Positions 16,039 through 24,580 of a stretch of 64,000 nucleotides of DNA are shown here, in pieces. The DNA is from Chryseobacterium sp. JM1. Its GTDB lineage: Bacteria; Bacteroidota; Bacteroidia; Flavobacteriales; Weeksellaceae. Position numbers and translations under genes: made by a program. How positions within the stretch are numbered: the first letter of the stretch is position 1; each line of letters begins with the position of its first letter. The DNA lies in NCBI RefSeq assembly GCF_000737715.1, contig NZ_JPRN01000018.1, positions 1-64,000 on the forward strand. The letters run 5' to 3'. The notes under the pieces are model-generated. The model had not been told where the DNA came from, searched no databases, and saw only the letters and a list, made by a program, of their open reading frames with translations.

Positions 16039-17160
16039 ATGAGTTTTAAAAATTTAAATTTAATAAATCCTATAGTCCGCGCCGTTACAGAAGCCGGATA
16101 TTCCAAGCCCACAGAGATACAGTACATGGCTGTTCCACACATTTTAGCGGGAAGGGATGTTATAGGATATGCTCAAACCGGTTCAGGAAAAACTGCGGCA
16201 TTTGCCATGCCTATTCTGCAGCTGTTAAAAAGAAATACCCCCGATCATAAAGAAATACGTACTTTAATATTAACTCCAACCCGGGAACTGGTCCTGCAAC
16301 TGGAAGAAAGTTTTAAAGTATACAGCAAATATTTACCCTTATCCCAGCTTTCCATCTTTGGAGGCGTTTTATCAGGAAGCCAGCTGGCCGCTCTGAGAAA
16401 AAGAGTGGATATCCTTATTGCAACTCCCGAAAGACTGTTAAATCTGGTAAGCCAGAGACATATCGATCTTTCCAAAATCGAAATACTGGTTCTGGATGAA
16501 GCAGACAGAATGCTTGATATGGGATTTGCAGACGATGTGAAAAAGATCCTTAAGCTCATCTCTCAAAAAAGACAGACCTTATTTTTTTCCGCTACGATGC
16601 CATCGGATGTCCGCAAATTTGGGGACAGTATGCTGAATAACCCGGCAGAAATTACGGTAGATTCGGTTTCATCACCGGTTCAGGCCATTAATCAGTCCGT
16701 TTACTTTGTTGAAAAGACCAAGAAAACAGATTTGTTGATCAATATTCTGCAGGATGTATCCATTTTACGTTCACTGGTTTTTACCCGCACTAAGCAGGGC
16801 GCAGACAAACTGGTTAAACAATTGGAACGTACAGGAATTTTTGCAGCCGCTATTCATGGGAATAAATCCCAGATCGCAAGACAGCAGGCCGTGGAAGATT
16901 TCAAAAACAGTAAGATCCGTGTTCTGGTAGCTACTGATATTGCAGCCAGAGGGATTGATATTGAGGAACTTCCTTATGTAGTCAATTACGAACTTCCCGA
17001 TGTCCCTGAAACCTATATTCACAGAATCAAAAGGGCAGGGAGAACAGGAAAAGGAACAGCGGTTTCTTTCTGTGACGAAGGAGAACGTTCTGACTTAACG
17101 AATATCCAAAAGCTGATAGGATTTATCATGCCTGTAGGAAAACTCCAATATATACACTAA
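16039..17160 (+). CDS. DEAD-box ATP-dependent RNA helicase
   Basis: A 373-residue RNA helicase core without a long C-terminal tail, similar to RhlE-type enzymes. Motifs in order: Q motif (YSKPTEIQ), motif I AQTGSGKTA, Ia PTRELVLQ, Ib TPERLL, II DEADRMLD, III SAT, then ARGIDIEELPYVVNYELP and VI HRIKRAGRTGKG. The usual HRIGRTGR is slightly altered (HRIKRAGRTG). It unwinds RNA duplexes in the cytoplasm, typically in cold adaptation, ribosome assembly or mRNA decay. A small cold-shock protein gene follows after 89 bp, and both lie behind the shared cold-shock leader, so they are probably co-regulated. Confidence 0.93.
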   Translation: MSFKNLNLINPIVRAVTEAGYSKPTEIQYMAVPHILAGRDVIGYAQTGSGKTAAFAMPILQLLKRNTPDHKEIRTLILTPTRELVLQLEESFKVYSKYLPLSQLSIFGGVLSGSQLAALRKRVDILIATPERLLNLVSQRHIDLSKIEILVLDEADRMLDMGFADDVKKILKLISQKRQTLFFSATMPSDVRKFGDSMLNNPAEITVDSVSSPVQAINQSVYFVEKTKKTDLLINILQDVSILRSLVFTRTKQGADKLVKQLERTGIFAAAIHGNKSQIARQQAVEDFKNSKIRVLVATDIAARGIDIEELPYVVNYELPDVPETYIHRIKRAGRTGKGTAVSFCDEGERSDLTNIQKLIGFIMPVGKLQYIH

Positions 17161-17249
17161 ATCACAATAATATAATACCCGGACATTTCTGAGACGTTTC
17201 AGAAAAGGTCCACAAAATAATTAATACAACAATTTTTAATACAATTACA

Positions 17250-17444
17250 ATGCAAGAAGGCACAGTAAAATTTTTCAACGAAGCAAAAGGTTTCGGATTC
17301 ATTTCTCCAGCAGACGGGAGCAAAGACATTTTTGTACACTCTTCAGGATTAGACACAAGATCTATCCGTGAAAACGATAAAGTAGTTTTCGAAGTACAAA
17401 AAAGCGATAAAGGTTTAAATGCAGTTAACGTAAAGTTAGCATAG
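17250..17444 (+). CDS. Cold-shock protein (CspA family)
   Basis: A 64-residue single cold-shock domain with both RNA-binding motifs: KGFGFI (RNP1) and DIFVHSS (RNP2). It binds single-stranded RNA and melts secondary structure at low temperature. It lies 89 bp downstream of the DEAD-box helicase with a strong terminator 66 bp after its stop; either a two-gene unit or its own promoter in 17161-17249. Its length and sequence are standard for the family. Confidence 0.95.
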   Translation: MQEGTVKFFNEAKGFGFISPADGSKDIFVHSSGLDTRSIRENDKVVFEVQKSDKGLNAVNVKLA

Positions 17445-17510
17445 TTTGAATATAACGTTTAGGCGAACATTGGCTGATCAGTAGCGATACTTTTCATTCG
17501 ATGTCCGTTC

Positions 17511-17546
17511 AAAACCTCTTACTTGATGTGAGAGGTTTTTTGTTTT
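17511..17546 (+). terminator. Terminator of the helicase-csp unit
   Basis: AAAACCTCT ... AGAGGTTTTTTGTTTT stem-loop with T tail. Confidence 0.85.
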
Positions 17547-17574
17547 AGACATTTTTAGATTTCAGACTTTCAAA

Positions 17575-17610
17575 TGTCAATGGTGAATTTTGCTTCGCAA
17601 GTGAATGGTG
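17575..17610 (+). repeat. Dispersed repeat with TTGCTTCGCAA core, copy 2
   Basis: TGTCAATGGTGAATTTTGC and TTCGCAAGTGAATGGTG, nearly identical to 4474-4509. It is followed by CCAGCAACC (17668) and CTCAAACTCT-type tracts (17693-17743), filling the whole spacer before the AraC gene. Confidence 0.85.
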
Positions 17611-17692
17611 AATACTGGAGTTGAGAGCCAAGATGCTAGATGTTAGATATGTTTTGGGTTCCGAACCAGCAACCCTCACCCAGCAACTTTCT

Positions 17693-17743
17693 TACTCTCA
17701 AACCCTAAAACTCTCCGACGCTCAAACTCTCCAACTCAAACTC
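17693..17743. repeat. Dispersed CTCAAACTCT-type repeat copy
   Basis: Runs of CTCAAACCCT, AAAACTCTCCGACGCTC and CAAACTCTCCAACTC. Same family as 3240-3320. Confidence 0.7.
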
Positions 17744-17746
17744 AGA

Positions 17747-18655
17747 TTAATTAAAAGAATCCCTGAATTCCAGAGGTGAGACAGACATCCTGTTTTTAAA
17801 CAATCTGTGAAAAGACTGAGGATGCTCAAAACCAAGTTGATAAGCGATCTCAGAAACCGATAATGAGGTGGTAGATAACAATTCCTTAGCCTTTTCAATC
17901 AGCCTGTTCTGAATATGCTGCTGTGTACTCTGACCGGTCTGAATCCGAAGCATGTCACTCAGATAATTAGGACTTACCCCAAGTTCGGTCGCCATGAACT
18001 GAACAGTGGGAATTCCGTTAATAATCAACTGATCACTTTTAAAATAATGATCAAGCAGATTCTCAAGCCGGGTCAGAAGGTCATTATTCACTTTTTTCCG
18101 GGTCAGGAACTGGCGGCTGTAAAAGCGGTCGCAGTATTTCAGCAAAAGATCTATATTGGACACCAAAAGATCCTGGGTGAAGGAGTCTATATTATTCTCC
18201 GTTTCTTTTCGGATATTGTCAATAATATCCATCACAGACTTCTCCTCTCTTTCGGAAAGGTGAAGGGCTTCATTGCTGGAATATGAAAAATATCCATAAT
18301 TTTTGATCTCTCCGGCTAAAGGATAGCCCTGCAAAAAATCAGGATGAACCGCGAGAACACTGCCTTCCACTTCGGAAAGCAATATATCTTCAAACTGCAT
18401 AACCTGCTGCGGTGCCGTGAAATACATAATTCCATTATCAAAATCATAATACTGCTGTCCGTATTTAAATTTTCCTGCACAGTCTTTTTTAAGCGCCACA
18501 ACATAAAAATCCGTCGTTACAGCACTCAACAGAGTAGCAGGATCTACACAAACATCTGCAAAATCAAAAACACTGATCAGTGGATGGGAAGGTTTTTTAA
18601 GTTTCAAATACCGATGCAACAAGCTGATAGAAGATATTTTTTCCGGTGTTTTCAT
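17747..18655 (-). CDS. AraC family transcriptional regulator
   Basis: A 302-residue cytoplasmic regulator. The C-terminal 100 residues carry two helix-turn-helix units: TVQFMATELGVSPNYLSDML and SLSVSEIAYQLGFEHPQSFHRLFKNRMSVSP, the AraC signature. The N-terminal 190 residues are an AraC-type effector-binding part (ISVFDFADVCVDP ... YVVALKKDCAGKFKYGQQYYDF). It lies 124 bp after the start of the minus-strand NAD-dependent epimerase gene region and points the same way, so it may control that gene. Its ligand is unknown. Confidence 0.9.
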   Translation of the reverse strand: MKTPEKISSISLLHRYLKLKKPSHPLISVFDFADVCVDPATLLSAVTTDFYVVALKKDCAGKFKYGQQYYDFDNGIMYFTAPQQVMQFEDILLSEVEGSVLAVHPDFLQGYPLAGEIKNYGYFSYSSNEALHLSEREEKSVMDIIDNIRKETENNIDSFTQDLLVSNIDLLLKYCDRFYSRQFLTRKKVNNDLLTRLENLLDHYFKSDQLIINGIPTVQFMATELGVSPNYLSDMLRIQTGQSTQQHIQNRLIEKAKELLSTTSLSVSEIAYQLGFEHPQSFHRLFKNRMSVSPLEFRDSFN

Positions 18656-18659
18656 GAGG

Positions 18660-18778
18660 TTTTCAATTAATGAGTAAGGAAGATGGGAGCTGGAAGAGGG
18701 AAGTTACTGTAGGCGTTTTTTTCAATTCCTACTTTTAAATTTGATTCCTTTCTTCTTCCATCTTCCTTCTTTAAAATT
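18660..18778. repeat. Purine-rich GGAAGATGGGAGCTGGAAG repeat pair
   Basis: Forward copy near 18676-18706 (GGAAGATGGGAGCTGG, AAGAGGGAAGTTACTG) and inverted CTTCTTCCATCTTCCTTC near 18750-18770. Related copies lie at 23605-23645, 23718-23760 and 23786-23820. Confidence 0.65.
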
Positions 18779-18779
18779 A

Positions 18780-19709
18780 CTATTTTTTCTGTTCTTCTTT
18801 TATCTGTTCTATTCCCTGTCTGTAAGAAGTCACTTTAAAATCCGGGAATCGTTGTCTGAATTTTGAGTCATCAAATAAATTGTCATACCCATATCTTGGA
18901 AGGAGTTCCTGAAGTTCTTTCATATTTTCGTTAAAAACAGCACCAATTTTAAATACAAACTTCGGAATGACAGCATATTTTAATTCTCTTCCATAAACCT
19001 GTGAAGCTAAGGCTATAAATTGCTTATAGGTAAGCTTATTTTCATCTACCGGAAGATGCCACGTCTGCCCGAATGCGTCCGGTGTATTTCCTATCAGTGC
19101 TGTTGCTCTGCTGGCATCCGGTGTCCAGATCAGGCTTCTTAGAGTGTTGTCTTTTAATGGAACTTTCAGTTTTTTGTCCTCCTTGATATTATTAAAAACC
19201 AAAGTATTGGTAATACTCTGCGTTTTTCCGGGGCCATAAAATTCGGGAGCACGGCAAATGACGGCTTCTATTTGTCCGGTTTCCATTTCTTTCAGAAGCA
19301 TTTCAGCCATCTGCTGTCTTACTCTACCCTTTTTTCCTACAGGTGCAAAAGGAGTTTGCTCTGTCAAAACCCTGCTGTCCTGAGGGTACATATACGTATT
19401 ATCAAAAAACACCAGTTTTGTCCCGCTGATTTTACAGGCATCGATTACATTTCTCAATATCACTGCAAACTGTTTCTCCCATAAATCCGTATTCATTGGC
19501 ATTCCTAGTGTAAAATAGGCAATTTCACTTCCTTTTACGGCTTCGATAGCTTCTTCCCGCTTTGAAAGGTCTGCCGCAAACAGAGTATCCGTATCATTCA
19601 CTTTAACGGGTTTTCTGCTCACGATTCTGATATCTGATGTATAATTTCGTTTCAGTTCTCTTGCTAATTCTTCTCCAATCTGTCCGTTGGCTCCTAATAT
19701 TGTTTGCAT
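18780..19709 (-). CDS. NAD-dependent epimerase/dehydratase family protein
   Basis: A 309-residue atypical or extended short-chain dehydrogenase. The N-terminal nucleotide-binding motif is ILGANGQIGEELARELK (residues 4-20, GxxGxxG type), a DLSKREEA stretch binds the ribose/adenine side, and CRAPEFYGPG is the segment seen in NAD-dependent epimerases. A classical YxxxK pair is not obvious; YMYP near residue 107 may correspond. Unknown substrate, probably a sugar or small aldehyde. The AraC regulator directly downstream could be its partner. Confidence 0.8.
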   Translation of the reverse strand: MQTILGANGQIGEELARELKRNYTSDIRIVSRKPVKVNDTDTLFAADLSKREEAIEAVKGSEIAYFTLGMPMNTDLWEKQFAVILRNVIDACKISGTKLVFFDNTYMYPQDSRVLTEQTPFAPVGKKGRVRQQMAEMLLKEMETGQIEAVICRAPEFYGPGKTQSITNTLVFNNIKEDKKLKVPLKDNTLRSLIWTPDASRATALIGNTPDAFGQTWHLPVDENKLTYKQFIALASQVYGRELKYAVIPKFVFKIGAVFNENMKELQELLPRYGYDNLFDDSKFRQRFPDFKVTSYRQGIEQIKEEQKK

Positions 19710-19926
19710 AATTTTTTGTTATTTCCAGTTGTTTCAGGAAGATTTTGCTATGACAAAGTTCCGCAATCCACCTCATGAAACTGTATCTTAATTGAGATAA
19801 GTTGTAACAGAATCTCTGCTTAAATTCACATTAAAAATTTATGTCTTTCTTGCCGCAAAACATGATATATTCCCCCAAAATATCCTAAAGTTTGACTTCC
19901 GTTCCTTAAAAACGGCTATATCCTGC

Positions 19927-19934
19927 TATATTTG
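19927..19934 (+). promoter_or_regulatory. -7 box of lgt
   Basis: TATATTTG, matching TAnnTTTG, 33 bp before the lgt ATG. No good -33 TTTG at standard spacing. Confidence 0.45.
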
Positions 19935-19966
19935 TCCCCGAAAAAGTAATTCTACAATTATCATCA

Positions 19967-20803
19967 ATGAATTTATTATACGTTAACTGGGATGTAAGTC
20001 CCGAAATTTTCAATATCGGCGGGTTTCCTCTGAAATATTACGGGATGTTATTTCTTGCCGGGCTCGTTTTATGCTACACGATCTTAAAAACCATCTATAA
20101 AAAAGAAAATCTAAGCCAGCCGGCTCATGAAGCCCTTTTCTCTTATGCATTTATAGGAATTTTAGTGGGTGCCAGATTAGGACACTGCCTGTTTTACGAT
20201 TTCGATTATTATTCCCAACATCCGATCGAAATTTTTCTTCCGATCCAACAAGGAGCTGACGGAGCGTATCATTTTTCAGGATATGCCGGACTGGCAAGCC
20301 ATGGTGGCGGAATCGGGCTGATCATTATGCTTCTGGTTTATGCCAGAAAATTCTCGATCAAGTTCATGACTGTTCTGGATGTCATCGCTATTGCAACTCC
20401 TTTAGCCGGAGCATTTATCAGGCTTGGAAATCTGATGAATTCTGAGATTATAGGAACACCTTCTGATGTTCCCTGGGCATTTATATTCAGACATGTAGAC
20501 AATATCCCGAGACATCCTGCGCAGCTGTATGAGGCGATTTCTTACCTTACGATCTTCCTTGTTGTGTATTTTATTTACACGAAAAATATCTTTAAAGTGG
20601 GAAAAGGCTTTTACTTCGGCATCACTACCCTGCTTATCTTTATTGTTAGATTCTTCGTAGAATTTATAAAAGTAGATCAGGTGGATTTTGAAAGAGGAAT
20701 GAGCCTGAATATGGGACAGATTTTAAGTATCCCTTTCCTGTTTCTGGGCCTGTTCTTTATTATTAAAAGTGTTCGTGATAAAAGAGAAATAAAAGTTTCT
20801 TAA
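19967..20803 (+). CDS. lgt: Prolipoprotein diacylglyceryl transferase
   Basis: Inner-membrane enzyme that transfers diacylglycerol from phosphatidylglycerol to the lipobox cysteine of prolipoproteins, the first step of lipoprotein maturation. The 278 residues contain about seven hydrophobic helices. Lgt signatures are clear: YYGMLFLAG near the N-terminus, GARLGHCLFYD (about 66-77), GYAGLASHGGGIG (about 100-112) and RLGNLMNSEIIG with the essential Arg (about 150-161), then RHPAQLYEA. It stands alone with a -7 box 33 bp upstream and a perfect terminator 20 bp downstream. Confidence 0.96.
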   Translation: MNLLYVNWDVSPEIFNIGGFPLKYYGMLFLAGLVLCYTILKTIYKKENLSQPAHEALFSYAFIGILVGARLGHCLFYDFDYYSQHPIEIFLPIQQGADGAYHFSGYAGLASHGGGIGLIIMLLVYARKFSIKFMTVLDVIAIATPLAGAFIRLGNLMNSEIIGTPSDVPWAFIFRHVDNIPRHPAQLYEAISYLTIFLVVYFIYTKNIFKVGKGFYFGITTLLIFIVRFFVEFIKVDQVDFERGMSLNMGQILSIPFLFLGLFFIIKSVRDKREIKVS

Positions 20804-20822
20804 TCTTAAAGACATATACTTA

Positions 20823-20860
20823 AACATCTCCGGAATCCATGGATTCCGGAGATGTTTTTT
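20823..20860 (+). terminator. Terminator of lgt
   Basis: AACATCTCCGGAATCC and GGATTCCGGAGATGTT form a perfect 16-bp stem with six further T residues. Confidence 0.95.
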
Positions 20861-20872
20861 AGCTATGATCCA

Positions 20873-20903
20873 TAAAAAAATTGGCTTAAGGTCATTAAGC
20901 CAA
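20873..20903 (-). terminator. Minus-strand terminator without an adjacent gene
   Basis: TTGGCTTAA-TGACC-TTAAGCCAA perfect 9-bp stem followed by seven T on the minus strand. It is 407 bp beyond the stop of the response regulator. Confidence 0.75.
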
Positions 20904-21097
20904 TCCGCATTCTTCAGTGAGAATACTTACATCCACATATATATTCTAATTATTGCAATCGGTCGTTTTCTTCTTCAAATCTTTAATCAATCCTGTGGAG
21001 TCCGTTTGATTTGTTTAACACTTCAAAATTGCACAAAACAAGGCAGGAATAAAAGAAACAGCTATCAAATAAGGATTGAAGTCTATTACTGGTTGAG

Positions 21098-21205
21098 TTT
21101 GAGTGTTTGAGAGTTTGAGAGTTTGAGAGTCGGAGTGTTTTAGTGTTTTAGTGTTTTAGTGTTTTAGAGATACGGGTTTTGGTTTCGAGATGCGAAGTGC
21201 GGGTT
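21098..21205. repeat. Dispersed GAGTTTGA-type repeat copy
   Basis: GTTTGAGAGTTTGAGAG units, then GTCGGAGTGTTTTAGTG and TTTTAGTGTTTTAGTG, then TACGGGTTTTGGTTTCGAG. Inverted relative to 3240-3320. Confidence 0.75.
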
Positions 21206-21250
21206 TCGTGATTGAGGTTTTTCATTGTGCCTTTTTAATTCAAAATTTAA

Positions 21251-21290
21251 ATTCACCATTCACTTGCGAAGCAAAATTGACCATTCACAT
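21251..21290 (-). repeat. Dispersed repeat with TTGCTTCGCAA core, copy 3
   Basis: Opposite orientation to copies at 4474 and 17575; core TTGCGAAGCAA, flanks ATTCACCATTCAC and ATTGACCATTCAC. Confidence 0.85.
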
Positions 21291-21310
21291 TTCTCAGCCT
21301 TTACCTTTAC

Positions 21311-22012
21311 CTAAAACTCTATAGAAGGCTTATACGTTCTACCGATCGGAAGTTTTTTACCGTTCACCTGTATCATACTTGCAGAGCGTACTTCAATTTT
21401 GGATCTGGAGATAATGTAAGATTTATGAATTCTGATGAACATTTTCGGATCCAGGCTTTCCTCTATCCTGCTGATTGGCATTTTAACGGTAATCGTTCCT
21501 GTTTTGGTGTGGATATGAATGTATTCGCGCAAGCTTTCAATAAAAAAGATATCGTGAAGGATGATCTTAATCTGTTTTTTTCCGCTGCTGATGAAAATAT
21601 GCTCACGGTCTGCGGCTTCCAGAAGCGCTTCTTCAGCATTCATAAGGTATTTAAACTTTTCAACAGCCTTTATAAATCTGTCATATGGAATGGGTTTCAT
21701 CAGATAATCTACAATATCAAGCTCATATCCTTCTACAGCATACTGATGATAAGCAGTCGTTACAATGACTAGAGGTGGATTTTTCAGTTTTTTAAGGAAA
21801 TCAAAACCTTTGACCACCGGAAGATGCAGATCCAGAAACATGAGATCAATTTCATGTCTGTTTAAAAGGCTTCCGGCATAAACAGCGTCGGAACATTTAG
21901 CCACCAAATGAAACTCTTCATCCCTTGAAACAAAATTTTCCAGGATCTCTGCGGCTATAGGTTCATCTTCTACGATGATGCAGTTGTATTTTTTAGAAAC
22001 GGGAGGTGTCAT
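21311..22012 (-). CDS. LytTR-family response regulator
   Basis: About 233 residues. N-terminal receiver domain with the acidic pocket (IVEDEP), phospho-acceptor Asp in LDLHLPVVKG and the conserved Lys in MKPIPYDRF, followed by a C-terminal LytTR DNA-binding domain (IFFIESLREYIHIHTKTG ... FIRIHKSYIISRSKI). ATG 22012 is chosen over TTG 22021; it overlaps the histidine kinase stop by 20 bp, so the pair is translationally coupled. Target genes are not evident; the DoxX-like gene upstream of the kinase may belong to the same operon. Confidence 0.93.
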   Translation of the reverse strand: MTPPVSKKYNCIIVEDEPIAAEILENFVSRDEEFHLVAKCSDAVYAGSLLNRHEIDLMFLDLHLPVVKGFDFLKKLKNPPLVIVTTAYHQYAVEGYELDIVDYLMKPIPYDRFIKAVEKFKYLMNAEEALLEAADREHIFISSGKKQIKIILHDIFFIESLREYIHIHTKTGTITVKMPISRIEESLDPKMFIRIHKSYIISRSKIEVRSASMIQVNGKKLPIGRTYKPSIEF

Positions 22013-23063
22013 TAAGATCAATAATTAAGGTTACGATATAACGGTCCTGGGTGCTTTCAACGGTAAGAATATGCTTTGGATAAAGTAATTCAAGTTGTCT
22101 GCGAATATTTTTCAGTCCTATTTTTGTGGAATTTCCGTGAGGTTTTTCTTCTTTTGAATTTTCAATATGGTAATGAAGCACTCCATTTTTAAGCTGAATA
22201 TCAATATGAATAAAACTTTCACCCAAAGTTTCAGAAACCCCATGTTTAAAAGCATTTTCTACAAACTGGATCAAAATAAGCGGTGAAATTTCCTGGGAAG
22301 GATGATCGATCTCTTCATTAAAACGGATCACCAGATCATGATGCCGGATTTGCTGAATCTGGAGAAAATCTTTGATATTTTCTAGGTCTTTATCAATCGA
22401 AATATAGCGTTCGGCTGCTTCGTAAATATTATACCGCATCACCTTGGAAAGCTGCAGGATCACATCAGGTGTTTCATCTGCTTTTTTAAGGGCCATTCCA
22501 TAGATATTATTAAGGGTATTGAACAGAAAATGAGGATTGATCTGGGCTTTCAGCATGGTCAGTTCCTGGTCCAGCTTTTCTGATTTTAAGAGGGAAATCT
22601 GCTCTTTCAGAAGGTTTTTCTGACGTGTAATTTCTACTCCAAAGATCAGACCCGCCATGAAAATCAGGTCCATAAAAGAATTGAACACCACCAATCCGTT
22701 GATAAATCCGGACTTCTGCTTTCCATCCAACGTTTCTGCTACCCCATAAATTTGGGGATAGATAATATAATGGGTGAAAAACCGGTGAACCAGAACAGCA
22801 GCAACGATAATAACACTATAGAGGATATAACTGAGGAATTTCTTAATTCCCGTTTTCTCATACACATACAGCAACGCATACGCCAGCGGCATTTTAATCA
22901 TAAGATAGCCCAGTTCCAAAAGAATGGTATTCTGAAGTCTGGTCTGCCATTCTGCATCAGGAAACTGATATCTCGACCAGTAAAAGTCCAGATAAACTTC
23001 CAGCATATAATACAGGATCCAAAAGAGCAGATGGACATATAATTTTGATTTTCTGTCAGGCAT
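21993..23063 (-). CDS. LytS-type sensor histidine kinase
   Basis: A 356-residue membrane kinase. Four to five hydrophobic helices fill residues 8-150, then the His_kinase domain with ININPHFLFNTLNNIYGMA-type phospho-acceptor motif (QINPHFLFNTLN), and a HATPase domain with the N box (LIQFVENAFKHGVSE) and G box (KIGLKNIRRQLELLY). It autophosphorylates and passes phosphate to the overlapping LytTR regulator. No extracellular sensor domain is visible, so the signal is probably sensed within the membrane. Confidence 0.93.
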   Translation of the reverse strand: MPDRKSKLYVHLLFWILYYMLEVYLDFYWSRYQFPDAEWQTRLQNTILLELGYLMIKMPLAYALLYVYEKTGIKKFLSYILYSVIIVAAVLVHRFFTHYIIYPQIYGVAETLDGKQKSGFINGLVVFNSFMDLIFMAGLIFGVEITRQKNLLKEQISLLKSEKLDQELTMLKAQINPHFLFNTLNNIYGMALKKADETPDVILQLSKVMRYNIYEAAERYISIDKDLENIKDFLQIQQIRHHDLVIRFNEEIDHPSQEISPLILIQFVENAFKHGVSETLGESFIHIDIQLKNGVLHYHIENSKEEKPHGNSTKIGLKNIRRQLELLYPKHILTVESTQDRYIVTLIIDLNDTSRF

Positions 23064-23145
23064 CAGGCGTAGCGGGTTTTACTATGCAAAATACCATCTT
23101 TCCACGGAAAATAAAAATATGTCCGGGTTAACCCGAAGCAACGGT

Positions 23146-23541
23146 CTACGAACTGCGTTTGTGCATTTTTTCAGAATGATAATCTGTAAAAAACAGCTGT
23201 AAAAAGCAACATATCAAAAGTACATTGAACTCTATTCCGTTAGCTCCTCCGCCTACCACATACCAGCCATTCTGCCAGTGCAAAAAATAAATTCCTAAGG
23301 TTAAAATAAACATATTAAGAATGGACACTACTCTTACACACCGGTCTGACCAGATCAGAAATACAGAAAAAAGATGAATGAGTTTAACGGCCCAGGCCAG
23401 ATAAATCCCGAAAGGGCTGAACCCTATAGCATCCAGATAAAGACGTCCAAAATCATTGACATCACCACTAAAAATAGAAACTACGCTGTGCATCAATAGA
23501 ATAACCGACAAAGCGGAACGGATATAGAAGTTCTTTTTCAT
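23146..23541 (-). CDS. DoxX-like small membrane protein
   Basis: A 131-residue integral membrane protein with four hydrophobic helices, in the pattern of the DoxX/DoxX-like superfamily (AWAVKLIHLFSVFLIW in helix 2, ILTLGIYFLHWQNGWYVVGGGANGIEFN before the last helix). The reaction is unknown. It ends 82 bp before the LytS-type kinase gene on the same strand and may be the first gene of that operon, possibly as a sensed or regulated membrane component. Confidence 0.7.
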   Translation of the reverse strand: MKKNFYIRSALSVILLMHSVVSIFSGDVNDFGRLYLDAIGFSPFGIYLAWAVKLIHLFSVFLIWSDRCVRVVSILNMFILTLGIYFLHWQNGWYVVGGGANGIEFNVLLICCFLQLFFTDYHSEKMHKRSS

Positions 23542-23599
23542 GAATCCAAGTTAAAAAATCACGGAAAAGAATGGGAATCACTGCGTATCAACGGCTTAA

Positions 23600-23822
23600 A
23601 AGTGTATATGAAGGAAAGGAAGCCGGAAGAGGGAGGATGGAAGTTACTGGAGGACTGTTTATTTATAATAGTCTTTGTTCATAGCTTGATGAAATTCTAC
23701 TTCTGTAAAAATGATTATTAAAGAAAGGAAGTAAGAAGAGGAAAGAGAAAGTTATTAGCAGGCCTCACATTTATAATAGTGGCTTTATAACTTCCGTCTC
23801 CCTGCTTCCAGCTTCCCAACTT
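23600..23822. repeat. Cluster of purine-rich GGAAG repeats
   Basis: Three units: GAAAGGAAGCCGGAAGAGGG (23611 onward), GGAAGTAAGAAGAGGAAAG (near 23726) and an inverted CTTCCGTCTCCCTGCTTCC (near 23786). GGAAGTTACTGG or AAAGTTATTAGC follow the first two units, echoing 18660-18778. The spacing allows large hairpins. Confidence 0.6.
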
Positions 23823-23824
23823 AA

Positions 23825-24580
23825 TTATCTTGTTGTATACCCCCCGTTTGCGAAGATCGTCTGTCCTGTGATCCACCAGCCCTGTGTTACCAGAAACTCT
23901 ACCAGTGGAGCGATATCTTTAATATCAGTAAGTCCTCCCAATGCAGAGGCAGATTTGTGATACGCTACCGCATCCTCAGATTCCTGTCCGTAAAAGAAAG
24001 GCGTATCCATAGGCCCTGGCGCTACTGCCGTCACAGAAATTCCTCTTTCTCCAAATTCTTTAGAAGCTGCTCTTGTAAAATGTTCTACCGGAGCTTTTGC
24101 GCCAGCATACGTAGAATATAAACCTGTGTAAGCTGCTAACAGAGAAGTAACAATGGTACAGATTTTACCGTTGTCATTCAGTTTTTTACCCGCTTCCTGA
24201 AGAAAGAAATACGCTGATTTTGAATTGACGTTGAACATAGTATCATACTCCTCTTCCGTTGTTTCTGCAAAAGGCTTTTTCAACACCATTCCTACGGTAT
24301 TGATCGCGATGTCAATTCCTCCGAATTTTGAAACAGCTTCATCAAAAAGCTTTGTTATATTGTCTACTTTTGTAAGGTCTCCCTGAAACAAAAAAGCTTC
24401 TGCTCCAAGGGCCTGAACCTCTGCCAGTGTCTTTTCACTGTCTGCTCTGGAGCTTTCACTGTTATAATGAATGGCCAGTTTTGCACCCTTTGCTGCAAAA
24501 CCTCTGCTCAGCAGCCCTCCTAAATTTTTGCCACCTCCGGCAATTAATACGACTTTTCCTTTGACATCTTGTGTTGACAT
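23825..24580 (-). CDS. SDR family oxidoreductase
   Basis: A 251-residue classical short-chain dehydrogenase. Cofactor motif AGGGKNLGGLLSRGFAAKGAKLAIHYNSES (a TGxxxGxG variant, residues 13-42), INTVGMV (NAG-like) near 93, active-site region SLLAAYTGLYSTYAGAKAPVEH with the YxxxK-type Tyr-Lys pair (YAGAK, about 158-162), and VAPGPMDTPF. Substrate unknown. It stands alone; a long spacer with the second cold-shock element lies upstream on the other strand. Confidence 0.88.
   Translation of the reverse strand: MSTQDVKGKVVLIAGGGKNLGGLLSRGFAAKGAKLAIHYNSESSRADSEKTLAEVQALGAEAFLFQGDLTKVDNITKLFDEAVSKFGGIDIAINTVGMVLKKPFAETTEEEYDTMFNVNSKSAYFFLQEAGKKLNDNGKICTIVTSLLAAYTGLYSTYAGAKAPVEHFTRAASKEFGERGISVTAVAPGPMDTPFFYGQESEDAVAYHKSASALGGLTDIKDIAPLVEFLVTQGWWITGQTIFANGGYTTR

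Larger units (their letters stand above)
20804..21310. other. Spacer between lgt and the LytTR regulator
   Basis: Contains the lgt terminator, a second minus-strand terminator at 20873-20903, no convincing gene between 20905 and 21090, the GAGTTTGA-type repeat at 21098-21205 and a TTGCTTCGCAA-core repeat at 21251-21290. An 81-codon open frame here has no coding character. Confidence 0.55.

Noticed and set aside
20865..21110. 81-codon plus-strand ORF after lgt
   Set aside because: Runs through a minus-strand terminator and into a repeat; no coding character.
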